In this document: piece by piece, positions 34,144 to 42,736 of the stretch
Position numbering within the stretch: the first letter of the stretch is position 1
How the letters are laid out: each line of letters opens with the position of its first letter
NCBI RefSeq assembly: GCF_014642835.1
Contig: NZ_BMJA01000002.1
Span: forward strand, 615,776-679,775
Reading direction: 5' to 3'
DNA length: 64,000 bases
From: Dyella nitratireducens
GTDB lineage: Bacteria > Pseudomonadota > Gammaproteobacteria > Xanthomonadales > Rhodanobacteraceae
Position numbers and translations under genes: made by a program
The notes under the pieces: model-generated
The model's database searches: none
What the model was told of the DNA's origin: nothing
The model's input: only the letters and a program-made list of their open reading frames with translations

Positions 34144-34598
34144 GATGCGATGGAAGATGAGTGTTGCGGGCCATGGCGCAGTCGCTGTTCGACCGCATCA
34201 ATAAAGACTCTGGGTGATTCAAGTTGCATCTCGCCATTGGCGATATTCACGGCCACCTGCACGCTGCTTGCGCGCGTCACGCGCTGCCCGGTGGCGGCAT
34301 CCCGAATCAGATAATGAATCAATAAACGGTTCTGCCATTCAATCAGGTCAGCACGCACCACCAGCCGTTGACCGAAGCGAGCTGCCTGCACATAGCGCAA
34401 TTGCAGATCGATCACCGGCCATGCATAGCCGGATTCCTTCATCTGCACGTAGTTGTGGCCGATGTCGTCGAGCAGCGCGCAGCGCGCCACTTCCAGATAT
34501 TTCACATAATGCCCGTGCCATACCACGTCCATCGAATCGACGTCGTAGAACGGCACGAGAATATCCACGTCGGTATGCAGAACGCCGCTAGTGCGCAT
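34140..34598 (-). CDS. Acyl-CoA/ACP thioesterase, 4HBT hotdog family (ApeK-type)
   Basis: 152 residues. The 4HBT signature PFYDVDSMDVVWHGHYVKYLEVARCALLDDIG with its catalytic Asp and the WHGHYVKY helix is intact. In aryl polyene synthesis this type of thioesterase is thought to release or edit ACP-bound chains. It overlaps the LPLAT gene before it by 11 bp and the methyltransferase gene after it by 4 bp. Confidence 0.88.
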   Translation of the reverse strand: MRTSGVLHTDVDILVPFYDVDSMDVVWHGHYVKYLEVARCALLDDIGHNYVQMKESGYAWPVIDLQLRYVQAARFGQRLVVRADLIEWQNRLLIHYLIRDAATGQRVTRASSVQVAVNIANGEMQLESPRVFIDAVEQRLRHGPQHSSSIAS

Positions 34599-35568
34599 CG
34601 GCGGTCTCCTTATGCGATGGCAGTTCCACCGGCTGCCAATAGGCGTAGAAGTTGAACCATTGCTGGGGCGCGATCAAGCACTGCCCGGCCAGATGATCCG
34701 CATAGCGCTGCACCCATTCATGGATGGCCGCGTCGCGACGGCCGCGCTCCCACTGCGCGCTTTCGAGAAAGGCATCGAGATAGATACGATAGCGGCCTTC
34801 CACCTTTAGGCAGCACAAGAGGTTCACCGGGCAACGCAGCAGACCGGCCATCAGCCACGGACCTTGCGGAAATGCCGCCGTGTGGCCGAGAAAATCCACC
34901 GTCACCTGACGTCCATCGTTGAGCGGCACGCGATCGCCGGCAATCGCCAGCCATTCACCCCGTTCCAGGCGCTGCGACAAGTCCATCATCATCGCCGTGT
35001 CCAGTTCACTCACCTGTATCAGCCGCATGCTGCGATCGCCGGCTTCGCCCAGCAGGCGATTGAACTGGGCCACATGGCGGTTGTGCACCAGCACGTTCAG
35101 CGGCACCTGTTCGCTTAGTTCCGCCATGGCGCGGCATACGTCGGGATTACCCAAGTGCGTGACCACCAGCATCTCGCCGCGTCCACCTTGCCGGCTGCGC
35201 AGCAGGCGCGGGCGTACACCTGAAGGATCGATCAATTGCACTTGCTCGAAGCGAAGGCGCCCACGCCATACGTCAAGCCGGTCGAGCAGGTTGTCGGCGA
35301 AGGCGATGAATTGCTGGAACACACGCCCCGGCGTCGGCTTCAACGCCGGGTTGCCGCTCCACTCCGACAGGTAGGTTTGATACTGGCGGATATTGCGCCG
35401 CGCCGTGCGCGCCGAAGCAAAGAAATACAGCACAATCAGATACAGCACCGGCGCCAGCAAGCGGCGGCCGAACACGCGCACGCTGAAGGCGGTGAGCCGC
35501 ATCAGCACGAAGCTTCCGCGCTCCTTGTAGGCCGACCAGTGACGATCCTGCACCACTTGCTCGCTCAT
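34588..35568 (-). CDS. LpxL/HtrB-like lysophospholipid acyltransferase of the aryl polyene locus
   Basis: 326-residue membrane-associated acyltransferase. One N-terminal membrane segment (APVLYLIVLYFFAS) precedes the catalytic HLGNPDVCRAM (HxxxxD-like with H and D) and the PFxxG-like VDFLGHTAAFPQGPWLMAGLL. In enterobacterial aryl polyene clusters this activity is fused to a glycosyltransferase (ApeJ); here the two are separate genes 7 kb apart in the same operon. It probably attaches the polyene or a fatty acid to the lipid carrier. ATG at 35568 overlaps the preceding stop by 4 bp. Confidence 0.85.
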   Translation of the reverse strand: MSEQVVQDRHWSAYKERGSFVLMRLTAFSVRVFGRRLLAPVLYLIVLYFFASARTARRNIRQYQTYLSEWSGNPALKPTPGRVFQQFIAFADNLLDRLDVWRGRLRFEQVQLIDPSGVRPRLLRSRQGGRGEMLVVTHLGNPDVCRAMAELSEQVPLNVLVHNRHVAQFNRLLGEAGDRSMRLIQVSELDTAMMMDLSQRLERGEWLAIAGDRVPLNDGRQVTVDFLGHTAAFPQGPWLMAGLLRCPVNLLCCLKVEGRYRIYLDAFLESAQWERGRRDAAIHEWVQRYADHLAGQCLIAPQQWFNFYAYWQPVELPSHKETADAH

Positions 35569-35921
35569 GTTTCGGCGCTCCATGCCAGTCGGCCAGAAGA
35601 ATAGGCCTTGTCGCCATCGCGATAGGCAAAGTGCAATGTTTGCCGTCCCGTGTCGTAGCGAAGCATCAGCTCCACACGATCGCCAGGGCGCAGCAAGCGC
35701 TGGAATTTCAGCGCTTCCATCCGCTTGCAGCGTGCAGGCGTGCCGAAGCGCGGCGTTGCCAGCGCAAGCGCCCAGGCAATCTGCACTACGCCAGGCAATA
35801 CCGGTGCTTGTGGAAAATGACCCGCGAAATACACAAGGTCGCGCGGCACCAGCAATGCCAGCGTCCACACGCCATCCTGCTGATGCTCGGCCACCACCAC
35901 CGGGTCACGCACTGTGCTCAC
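35565..35921 (-). CDS. Aryl polyene dehydratase (ApeI-type hotdog protein)
   Basis: 118 residues. It carries the FabA/FabZ-like motif YFAGHFPQAPVLPGVVQIAWAL, with the active-site histidine in AGHFP. ApeI is the catalytic partner of ApeP in the studied heterodimer. I use the GTG at 35921, which overlaps the ApeG stop as GTGA, because the longer open frame would overlap that gene by 36 bp. The mix of overlapping starts supports one polycistronic mRNA. Confidence 0.87.
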   Translation of the reverse strand: MSTVRDPVVVAEHQQDGVWTLALLVPRDLVYFAGHFPQAPVLPGVVQIAWALALATPRFGTPARCKRMEALKFQRLLRPGDRVELMLRYDTGRQTLHFAYRDGDKAYSSGRLAWSAET

Positions 35922-36463
35922 GCCACACCTCGCAGGCGTCGCCGCAGCAGCCATTCACCGACGAACAGCGTGCCCATGATGAAGTACACCAGCAGGCCGT
36001 TATAAAGCGTCCACCACTTCAGCGGCGCCCATAGCGTCAAGGCGGCAGACATCACGCCATTGAACACGAAGAAGCCCACCCACACCCAGGTGACTTTGCG
36101 CGTGTAGGGAATCGCAGCATCCGGCAAATCGGGCTCGCGTACGCGTGCGATCCGTTCGATGATCGGCGGTCCGAATGTCAAGCTGAGGCCGAATGCGCAT
36201 AGCAGCAGCGCGCTGATCAACGTGGGATACCAACGCAGCAAAGTCGCTTCGCCGCTCAGCGCAAGCAACGCGCAGTAGACCAGGGCGGCCGTCAACATCC
36301 AGCGCCCGCCGGGTTGCTTCAGCAGGGCGGGCGCACGAATCAACCAGATCGCCCCCAGCACCAGTGCGAACATCGGCGGCGGCACGCGATCCATGCCGAA
36401 ATACACCACGAAGGGATAGAGCACCCCTGCTAGTGGTAACAGAATGGAGGTCAGCTTGTTCAT
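35918..36463 (-). CDS. Integral membrane protein of the aryl polyene locus (ApeG-type)
   Basis: 181 residues with about five membrane segments (LTSILLPLAGVLYPFVVYFG, MFALVLGAIWLIRAP, WMLTAALVYCALLALSG, LISALLLCAFGLSLTFGPP, WVGFFVFNGVMSAALTLWA) and RKVTWVWVGFFVFN in the middle. It matches the COG4648 proteins always found in these clusters. Its biochemical job is not known; a role in moving the lipid product or organising the complex at the membrane is speculation. Confidence 0.83.
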   Translation of the reverse strand: MNKLTSILLPLAGVLYPFVVYFGMDRVPPPMFALVLGAIWLIRAPALLKQPGGRWMLTAALVYCALLALSGEATLLRWYPTLISALLLCAFGLSLTFGPPIIERIARVREPDLPDAAIPYTRKVTWVWVGFFVFNGVMSAALTLWAPLKWWTLYNGLLVYFIMGTLFVGEWLLRRRLRGVA

Positions 36464-36720
36464 GCGCCCTGTTGTGCTTGCACGAACGCAGCAAGCGTGG
36501 CGACCGTGGTGAAGTGCTGGCGCGCGTCCTTGGAGTCGGAAGCAATGCGGATGTCGTAGCGTTTCTGCAACGCCAGTGCCAGTTCGAGCGCATCCACCGA
36601 ATCGAGGCCCAGCCCTTCGCCGAACAGTGGCAGGTCCGGTGGAATATCGGCCACCGTGACATCTTCCAGATTCAGGGTGTCGATGATGAGTTGCGCAATG
36701 TCCTCTTGCAGCACGGTCAT
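36460..36720 (-). CDS. Acyl carrier protein (ApeF-type)
   Basis: 86-residue ACP. The phosphopantetheine serine is S41 in GLGLDSVDALELALAL; the preceding LFGEGLG and the helix ALQKRYDIRI are typical. It carries the growing polyene chain. 4-bp overlaps on both sides (acyltransferase upstream, ApeG downstream). A second ACP starts the operon at 43805. Confidence 0.9.
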   Translation of the reverse strand: MTVLQEDIAQLIIDTLNLEDVTVADIPPDLPLFGEGLGLDSVDALELALALQKRYDIRIASDSKDARQHFTTVATLAAFVQAQQGA

Positions 36721-37523
36721 GGCGAGAGCTCCCTTAAGAATAGTTGGTGTAAATGCGCATTGAGCCGACGCGACGCTATCGGCAGCGGCGCGGAAGCATT
36801 GAAAGTTTCCGGTGCGATGTCCTGGCCCACGCGCAGCGTGACGCGTACGCGCCGTTCCGGAATGCGGTACCACGGTTCGGCCTTGGTCAGTGTGGTGGGG
36901 CGCACCGTAATGAAAACGGGTGTGATGACGCGCGCACCGCGCAACGCAATCGCCGCGGCGCCGCGATGAAACACTGGCGCCTGGTTCGGTGCCGTGCGCG
37001 TGCCCTCGGGAAACACGATCAGCGTCTGCCCTTCGCGCAAGGCATCGGCTGCCTGCTCGAGCATCTCCGGGCTGCCGTTGTTGCTGATGTATTGCGCCCG
37101 CTGCACCGGCCCGCGCGTAAACGGATTACGCCACAGGCTTTGCTTCACGATGCAGTTGGCATGGCGGATGTGCGCGATCAGAAACACCACGTCGATCAGG
37201 GACGGATGATTGGCGATGATCATCTGCCCGGGGGAGCCAAGACGCTCCGCGCCAAGGAATTCGTATTCCAGTACCCCACTGCGATACATGAATTGCACAT
37301 GCAGGTAGAACGCCTTGCTGATCGCGTTGCGTGCACGGCGGAGGCGCGTGATCGCATCACCCGGCAGCAGGCCGAGCAGCGGCAGAACAATGAGCCGCAG
37401 CACCAGGCCGCCGAAGCCGAACAACACGAAGCTCGCACCGGTGGCCAGCAACCGCCAGAGATAATTGGCGCTGTTGGCGCGGCTTACGGAATGCGTTGCC
37501 AGATCCATCGACGTGTCTTCCAT
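36717..37523 (-). CDS. 1-acyl-glycerol-3-phosphate acyltransferase family protein (ApeD-type)
   Basis: 268 residues with one membrane anchor region (LLATGASFVLFGFGGLVLRLIVLPLLGLL) and PlsC motifs: block I IIANHPSLIDV (NHxxxxD), block II RGPVQRAQYI, block III VFPEGTRTAP and block IV-like VITPVFITVRP. It probably transfers an acyl group while the aryl polyene is assembled into a lipid. Start could be 37523 or the in-frame ATG at 37508; both overlap the chain-length-factor gene. Confidence 0.86.
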   Translation of the reverse strand: MEDTSMDLATHSVSRANSANYLWRLLATGASFVLFGFGGLVLRLIVLPLLGLLPGDAITRLRRARNAISKAFYLHVQFMYRSGVLEYEFLGAERLGSPGQMIIANHPSLIDVVFLIAHIRHANCIVKQSLWRNPFTRGPVQRAQYISNNGSPEMLEQAADALREGQTLIVFPEGTRTAPNQAPVFHRGAAAIALRGARVITPVFITVRPTTLTKAEPWYRIPERRVRVTLRVGQDIAPETFNASAPLPIASRRLNAHLHQLFLRELSP

Positions 37524-38215
37524 GGGTGTTCGAGTGTGTCATCGCCCGCATGCAGCGCGCGCACGAAATCCAAGGCGTGCGGCCAGGCAGCGGGTGTGGA
37601 CGTCCCCTGATGTGATTCCAGGCGCAACTGCCAGCCTCGGCCGGCATGCGCTTCGATTCCCCCAACTCTTAGCGCCACAGCATACGAAAACGGCACGTCA
37701 TCGATCCAGCCGTCGTAGGCGGCGGGCGGTCGTTCCTCGGCGATCACGACCAGCACGGCCGGGGCGCCGTCGCTGAGCAGCGCCGCAGCTTCTACCATCG
37801 CGTGCTCGAACGTATCCGCTTCACCGGCAATCGCCACCGACTCGCCATGCTGTCCGCGCAGGATGGACCACTGGCCGGCGATCGCATTGTGTACCGACAA
37901 GCCGAACTGGGTTGGCGAAAGTGGTTGCTGGTCGGCTACTTCGCTGAGCAGCGCGAAGGTGCGTGGCGTTTCACCATGGCGAGAGGCGAAGACGAAGGGC
38001 AGTTGTTCCTGCTCACCGCAGAGTGGCCACGCGACATGCATGGTCATGCGCGCCAGGCGGCTGAGGCGGCGGCGTTGCATGGGGGGCAGGAAATCGCAGC
38101 TGGGTTGTTCGTTGTTATCGGGCAGGTGCGTGGGGTGATGGGCCCAGGCTTGCCAGGCTTCGTCGGTGTCGAGGGTGGGAGCCCAGGCGCGGAGTTGGTG
38201 GATGTGGAATTCCAT
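37484..38215 (-). CDS. Beta-ketoacyl synthase chain-length factor (ApeC-type)
   Basis: 243 residues resembling an N-terminal half of a ketosynthase (PPMQRRRLSRLARMTMHVAWPL, FASRHGETPRTFALLSEVADQQPLSPTQFGLSVHNAIAGQWSIL) but without the Cys and His active-site residues: the place of the active-site cysteine is within AIAGEADTFE. Such proteins pair with ApeO as a KS/chain-length-factor complex. It begins the second half of the operon after a 181-bp gap filled by a palindromic repeat. Confidence 0.87.
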   Translation of the reverse strand: MEFHIHQLRAWAPTLDTDEAWQAWAHHPTHLPDNNEQPSCDFLPPMQRRRLSRLARMTMHVAWPLCGEQEQLPFVFASRHGETPRTFALLSEVADQQPLSPTQFGLSVHNAIAGQWSILRGQHGESVAIAGEADTFEHAMVEAAALLSDGAPAVLVVIAEERPPAAYDGWIDDVPFSYAVALRVGGIEAHAGRGWQLRLESHQGTSTPAAWPHALDFVRALHAGDDTLEHPWKTRRWIWQRIP

Positions 38216-38240
38216 CAGATCACCGATCGCGCCAATCCGA

Positions 38241-38373
38241 CCTTACCGTCATTCCGGCGAAAGCCGGAATCCAGTCGAACATGATGTGCGAAGCACACAA
38301 CATAAAAAGGTGTTGTGTGCTTCGCACGGCGTATTAGTACTGGATTCCGGCTTTCGCCGGAATGACGGTAAGG
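38241..38373. repeat. TCATTCCGGCGAA palindrome with extended arms, inside the aryl polyene operon
   Basis: Perfect 33-bp inverted arms (38241-38273 and 38341-38373) starting CCTTACCGTCATTCCGGCGA. The 67-bp centre holds another inverted pair, GTGCGAAGCACACAAC with GTTGTGTGCTTCGCAC. It occupies nearly the whole gap between the ketosynthase and chain-length-factor genes. Confidence 0.9.
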
Positions 38374-38396
38374 GGCATTGGAGGTCATCGCGCGCA

Positions 38397-39620
38397 TCAA
38401 CTCAACGCCCTGAACACCAACGACGTATTAATCCCCCCGAACGCGAAGTTGTTATTCATCACATACTCCGCACTCATCGCCCGCCCGCCATTCACGATGT
38501 AATCCAGCTCCGCACACGCCGCATCCGGCTCGACGAGATTGATCGTTGGCGCAAACCACCCATCGCGCATCATCTGCACCGCCCACCACGATTCCAGCGC
38601 GCCGCACGCCCCCAGCGTATGTCCGACATAACTCTTCATCGAGCTGACCGGTACACGCTTGCCGAGCACCTGTGCCGTCGCATGGCTTTCCGCGACGTCG
38701 CCGCGATCGGTCGCGGTGCCATGTGCGCTGACATAGCCGATCGCATCCGGGGAAAGCCGTGCATCCTGCAAAGCCAGCTGCATCGCCGTCGCCATCGTTT
38801 CACTGGTGGGCTGCGTGATGTGGTTGCCGTCGGAGTTGCAGCCAAAGCCCACAATCTCCGCATAGATGCGCGCGCCACGTGCGCGGGCGTGTTCGTAATC
38901 CTCCAGCACCAGCGTCGCGGCGCCTTCACCGACGACCAGGCCGTCACGCGAGGTGTCGAACGGACGCGGCGTCAGCGCTGCATCGTCGTTGCGCGTGCTG
39001 GTGGCAAACAGCGTGTCGAACACCGCCACGCCTGGGCCGGAGAGTTCTTCTGCGCCACCGCACAGCATCAGCTTCTGCTTGCCTTGCTGGATGGTTTCGT
39101 AACCGTAGCCGATCGCCTGGCTGCCCGACGTGCAGGCGCTGGACGTCGGCAGGATGCGTCCCTTCAAGCCAAAGAACACGCCGACGTTCACCGCTGTGGT
39201 ATGCGCCATCATCTGCACATAGCTGGTGGCGGTCACGCCCTGCATGGAACCGGTTTCCAGCATGCGCCCCATCACGCGCACCGGTTCCACGCTGCCGCCG
39301 GATGAACCATAAGCCACGCCCATGCGACCGTCACTGATGCTGGGATCATCGAGCAAGCCGGCATCGCGCAGCGCGCGCTCGCTGGCCGCCACCGCCAGCT
39401 GCGCCACGCGGCCCATCGAACGCAAGTGCTTGCGCGGCCAATCGGGTATCTGGAAATCGTCCACCGGACAGCCCAGCCGGCTGTTCAAGGATTCATAGAA
39501 ATCCCACTCAGGCATCCGGCGTACGGCGTTGCGGCCTTGGCGCAAACGCGTCTGGATCTGCGGCCAATCGTGTCCTAGCGGCGTAATGCCGCCCATGCCG
39601 GTAATAACGACGCGCTTCAT
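38397..39620 (-). CDS. 3-ketoacyl-ACP synthase of the aryl polyene locus (ApeR-type, FabF-like)
   Basis: 407 residues. The triad is C163 (SSACTSGSQAI), H300 (SAHGTATDRGD) and H334 (KSYVGHTLGACGALE). FabF-like length and the MKRVVITGMGGITPLG start fit a full condensing enzyme. By size and by not being beside ApeP/ApeQ it corresponds best to ApeR, thought to act early in chain formation; the distinction from ApeO is tentative. Start at 39620, with an alternative ATG at 39635. Confidence 0.9.
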   Translation of the reverse strand: MKRVVITGMGGITPLGHDWPQIQTRLRQGRNAVRRMPEWDFYESLNSRLGCPVDDFQIPDWPRKHLRSMGRVAQLAVAASERALRDAGLLDDPSISDGRMGVAYGSSGGSVEPVRVMGRMLETGSMQGVTATSYVQMMAHTTAVNVGVFFGLKGRILPTSSACTSGSQAIGYGYETIQQGKQKLMLCGGAEELSGPGVAVFDTLFATSTRNDDAALTPRPFDTSRDGLVVGEGAATLVLEDYEHARARGARIYAEIVGFGCNSDGNHITQPTSETMATAMQLALQDARLSPDAIGYVSAHGTATDRGDVAESHATAQVLGKRVPVSSMKSYVGHTLGACGALESWWAVQMMRDGWFAPTINLVEPDAACAELDYIVNGGRAMSAEYVMNNNFAFGGINTSLVFRALS

Positions 39621-39648
39621 GGGCCAGTGCTCCATGCAAAAAATAAAT

Positions 39649-42012
39649 TCATGTGGATGATGCCCTTGGTGCGGTGCTGGCGGGCACCAGCACCGCAGTG
39701 AAACCAATGCCAAGCAAAAGAGTAAGGCCGAAATCTTGCAATGCAGGCATCGAACTCCACGCCAGCAGGCCGAACGAGAGCAAGGCCGTGATGGCGGAGA
39801 GCAATACGCTGGCATACATCGCCCCTGGGCGATGCGTCACATGCGGTTCGCCTTCGCGCAGAAACACCGCGTAATTCGCGCCCACACCGAGCACCAGCAT
39901 CAAGGCCATCCAGTGGAACAGCGTTAGCGGATGATGCAGATAGCCGAGCATTGCCAACGTAAAGCCGATACCCAGCACCGGCGGCGCCAGCACGCGCGGC
40001 ACGCTGCGCCAGCCATAGCGCCAACCGAACACCGGCACGATCAAGAGCACGGCAGCGAGCAGCCACACGCTTGCATAGCGTCGATAACGGCCGAACAGGT
40101 CGGACACGCCGGCCGCCTTATCCACCAGCGTGACACCAGGCAGATTCGCTGCAGCCTGTTTCAGCAGTGCGCTGGCGGCATCGCCTTGTGGCAGCACCAG
40201 CGATGCTGCGCCGTGTGCTGCCGCATCACCCATCCAGAGATAACGGAAGGGTACAGCGAGCGGTGTTTTCAGCCAGTCCTGCAAGCTCAGCGGCGTGCCA
40301 GGCCATGCTTGCACGTAGCGATCGATATCGGCATCGCGAAAACCGGCATTGTGCAACCACTGGCGCATGCGATCAGGCTGTGCGAACAGCGGCGCCAGCA
40401 GAGCCTGGTTGGCGCGCTGGCGCTGCAGTGAAGGCACCATGCCGGCCACGCCAACCCAGCCTTGCAACTGCCCGGCATCAGTCATGGCCTGCAGGCGTTG
40501 CTCCAGCGCTTCCTCGCGTTGCAGGACCTGTTCCTGATCCTCGCCTTGCACCAGGTAGAACTGCGTGCTGTTACCAAGACCGGTGATATCGCGAATCTGC
40601 TTTTCTTGGGCGACCAGTGCCGGGGGCGGCGAGATCAGCAGATGCACATCGTCGTCGTGATGCATTTGCACCCAGCCAGGTACAGCCAGAAGCAAGGCCA
40701 ACGCGGCAAGACCCACGCCGCGCCACCCGGCCGTAAAGCGGGCAACGATGTTTTGCAGTACCAGCGCCGTGCGTACCGAGATGTTGCTTAGCGGCCTGGC
40801 CGTTCGTTGCAGCAAGGCCGGCAGCAGGAAGAACACGCTCAAGCAGGCTGCTGCCATGCCCACCATGGCGAAGCACGCCATCTGCCGCAGCGCTGGAAAC
40901 GGTACCAATCCCAGCAAGGCATAGCCGAGCAGCGAGGTGCCCAAGGCCAGCAGCAGGGCAGGGCGAACCTGATGCAAACCTTGGCGAGGTTCCCACGCGT
41001 CGCCGGCGTTCGCGCGAGCTGTGAGGTACTGAATGGAATAGTCCACTGCTTCGCCAAGCAGCGCAGCGCCAAATACCAGGGTCAGCAGGTAAATCTGGCC
41101 GAATACCAGCACGCTTACGGCCGTCGCGGTGAGGATGCCGATGGCGGTGGAAAGAAACGCGAGCAACAGCGGGCCAGGCGAGCGGAACACCAGCAGCAAC
41201 AGTACGGCGATGCCGAGTGTGGAAATCAGGCCCACCCGATGTACGTCGCGTTCGGCGTCGCTACGTGCAAAAGCGGCATAAAACAAGGCACCGGTGCGCA
41301 GTACGCGCGTGCCGGGATGATCGTGTTCGACCGCGTGTTCGGCTTGATCCAATACGTCCAAGGCGCGGTGTTGAATCGCGTCGTCGTAGGAAGATCCGTT
41401 GAGTGTCGCCGTCACCCATACGTAACTGCCGTCATCGCGATGCACTGTCAGCAGGTTGTCTTCCGGCAATAGTGGCGAGCGGCTCCACGGTTGTTGCTCC
41501 ATCCAGTGCTGCAGCCAACCGAACGGGTCATCCTGCAAGCGTGTGCCGACGCTGGTGACAAAGGGTTCGTTGATACGCTGCGCCAATGCCTGTTTCGGAT
41601 CGTAACCAGGTTGTGCGAGCGACTGGCGGTCCGCATCGGTCAATAAACTGAAGCGATGCGCAAGATAGGGCGTTACCAACTGCTGCAGATCGAATGGCGG
41701 CAGCTCGGCCGTGACGGAAGCAAACACTTTGTCCTTTGCCAGCATCTGACCGAGTTCGCGCGCAGCCGCTTTCGCCTGCTCGTCATCGGCATGGCCCACC
41801 AGCAGAATCACACGATCGCCATTGGCATGCGCCAGCCGTTGCGCCGCAACGTCAGCCAGCGGATTGCGCTCGGTCGTCGGCAGCATGGCCAGCAAATCCG
41901 TTTGAATCGGCGAACGTTCGCGCCCGAACAGCAACCATGCGCCAAGCAGGGCGACCAGCAACGTCGCCACCATAAAGCCTATCGCGCGCAGCTGCAGGTT
42001 CCGTTCCGTCAT
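39649..42012 (-). CDS. MMPL/RND-family lipid exporter of the aryl polyene locus (ApeM-type)
   Basis: 787-residue transporter with two repeats of one membrane segment, a large periplasmic loop and five further segments: helix 1 IGFMVATLLVALLGAWLLFG, the GEAVDYSIQYL segment in the first bundle and the GVGANYAVFLREGE segment in the second, both at the position of MMPL proton-relay residues. It should move the finished aryl polyene lipid out of the inner membrane. Start at 42012 overlaps the LolA-like gene by 4 bp. Confidence 0.9.
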   Translation of the reverse strand: MTERNLQLRAIGFMVATLLVALLGAWLLFGRERSPIQTDLLAMLPTTERNPLADVAAQRLAHANGDRVILLVGHADDEQAKAAARELGQMLAKDKVFASVTAELPPFDLQQLVTPYLAHRFSLLTDADRQSLAQPGYDPKQALAQRINEPFVTSVGTRLQDDPFGWLQHWMEQQPWSRSPLLPEDNLLTVHRDDGSYVWVTATLNGSSYDDAIQHRALDVLDQAEHAVEHDHPGTRVLRTGALFYAAFARSDAERDVHRVGLISTLGIAVLLLLVFRSPGPLLLAFLSTAIGILTATAVSVLVFGQIYLLTLVFGAALLGEAVDYSIQYLTARANAGDAWEPRQGLHQVRPALLLALGTSLLGYALLGLVPFPALRQMACFAMVGMAAACLSVFFLLPALLQRTARPLSNISVRTALVLQNIVARFTAGWRGVGLAALALLLAVPGWVQMHHDDDVHLLISPPPALVAQEKQIRDITGLGNSTQFYLVQGEDQEQVLQREEALEQRLQAMTDAGQLQGWVGVAGMVPSLQRQRANQALLAPLFAQPDRMRQWLHNAGFRDADIDRYVQAWPGTPLSLQDWLKTPLAVPFRYLWMGDAAAHGAASLVLPQGDAASALLKQAAANLPGVTLVDKAAGVSDLFGRYRRYASVWLLAAVLLIVPVFGWRYGWRSVPRVLAPPVLGIGFTLAMLGYLHHPLTLFHWMALMLVLGVGANYAVFLREGEPHVTHRPGAMYASVLLSAITALLSFGLLAWSSMPALQDFGLTLLLGIGFTAVLVPASTAPRASST

Positions 42013-42656
42013 GGCAGACCGAGCGCGTGCTTTTCCTGCGTGCTCAGCGGACCGGCGTCGCGGGTGTCGGTCATCTGGATATCGGTCTGCGTGCTGTCCT
42101 GCATGTCGATGCGGATGCGTTGCAGGTACATGCCGCCATCGAGCTGGATGTCCCGCAAAACCTGAGCTACGCGCGATTGCTTGGGCGTAAAGCGCAAGTT
42201 CCACTGCGCAGCGATGCCGTTAGCCTGCACATTGAACTGGCGTTCTACCTCATCCAACTGTCCCGTCAGCATCCCTTGCAGCATTTGCGAAATCTGGTTG
42301 ACGCCGCGTTCATTGCGCACGGCCTGCATGCGGCCATCGGCATCAATGCGCAGGGTGCGCGTGCCGGTGAGCGCCAGGGTTTGCTGATAAGGCTGCTGTA
42401 CTTGCCAGAGCATGCCGTGGCCAGTGACGAACAGCAGTTGGCCGCTGCTGGTTTGCGGCTGGTTGAGGGCAGGGGTTTGGCGTTGCTGGGTGAAGTTGGC
42501 GCGGATGGCGGTGTGTTGGCTTAGCTGATTCACGATGGCATGCAGCAGATCTGAGCTTTGTGCGTGTGCGTTGAAGCAGACGAGCATTAGCGCGGGGACG
42601 ATACATCTGGCGAATATGTTTAGAAGGCCGTCATTCCCGCGAAGGCGGGAATCCAT
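42009..42656 (-). CDS. LolA-like outer membrane lipoprotein carrier of the aryl polyene locus (ApeL-type)
   Basis: 215 residues from the ATG at 42656. A signal-peptide core (FARCIVPALMLVCFNAHA) is followed by the LolA-like domain (LLHAIVNQLSQHTAIRANFTQQRQTPAL, GQLLFVTGHGMLWQVQQPYQQTLALTG, MYLQRIRIDMQD). It likely carries the polyene lipid across the periplasm. The only ATG giving a sensible signal peptide lies within the palindromic repeat at 42628-42708, so the first ten residues are repeat-derived. An alternative ATG at 42749 would read through the whole repeat and overlap the glycosyltransferase gene by 13 bp. Confidence 0.78.
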   Translation of the reverse strand: MDSRLRGNDGLLNIFARCIVPALMLVCFNAHAQSSDLLHAIVNQLSQHTAIRANFTQQRQTPALNQPQTSSGQLLFVTGHGMLWQVQQPYQQTLALTGTRTLRIDADGRMQAVRNERGVNQISQMLQGMLTGQLDEVERQFNVQANGIAAQWNLRFTPKQSRVAQVLRDIQLDGGMYLQRIRIDMQDSTQTDIQMTDTRDAGPLSTQEKHALGLP

Positions 42657-42708
42657 GTTCAAGGAGGTATCAGAGCAAGATGGATTCCCGCTTTCGCGGG
42701 AATGACGG
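42628..42708. repeat. TCATTCCCGCGAA palindrome at the start of the LolA-like gene
   Basis: 29-bp inverted arms (42628-42656 and 42680-42708) with one mismatch. This subtype has CCCGCGAA in place of CCGGCGAA. Its left arm contains the ATG used by the LolA-like gene. Confidence 0.88.
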
Positions 42709-42736
42709 CCCAGTAGGTTCGTCAGAGGTTGGTGAG

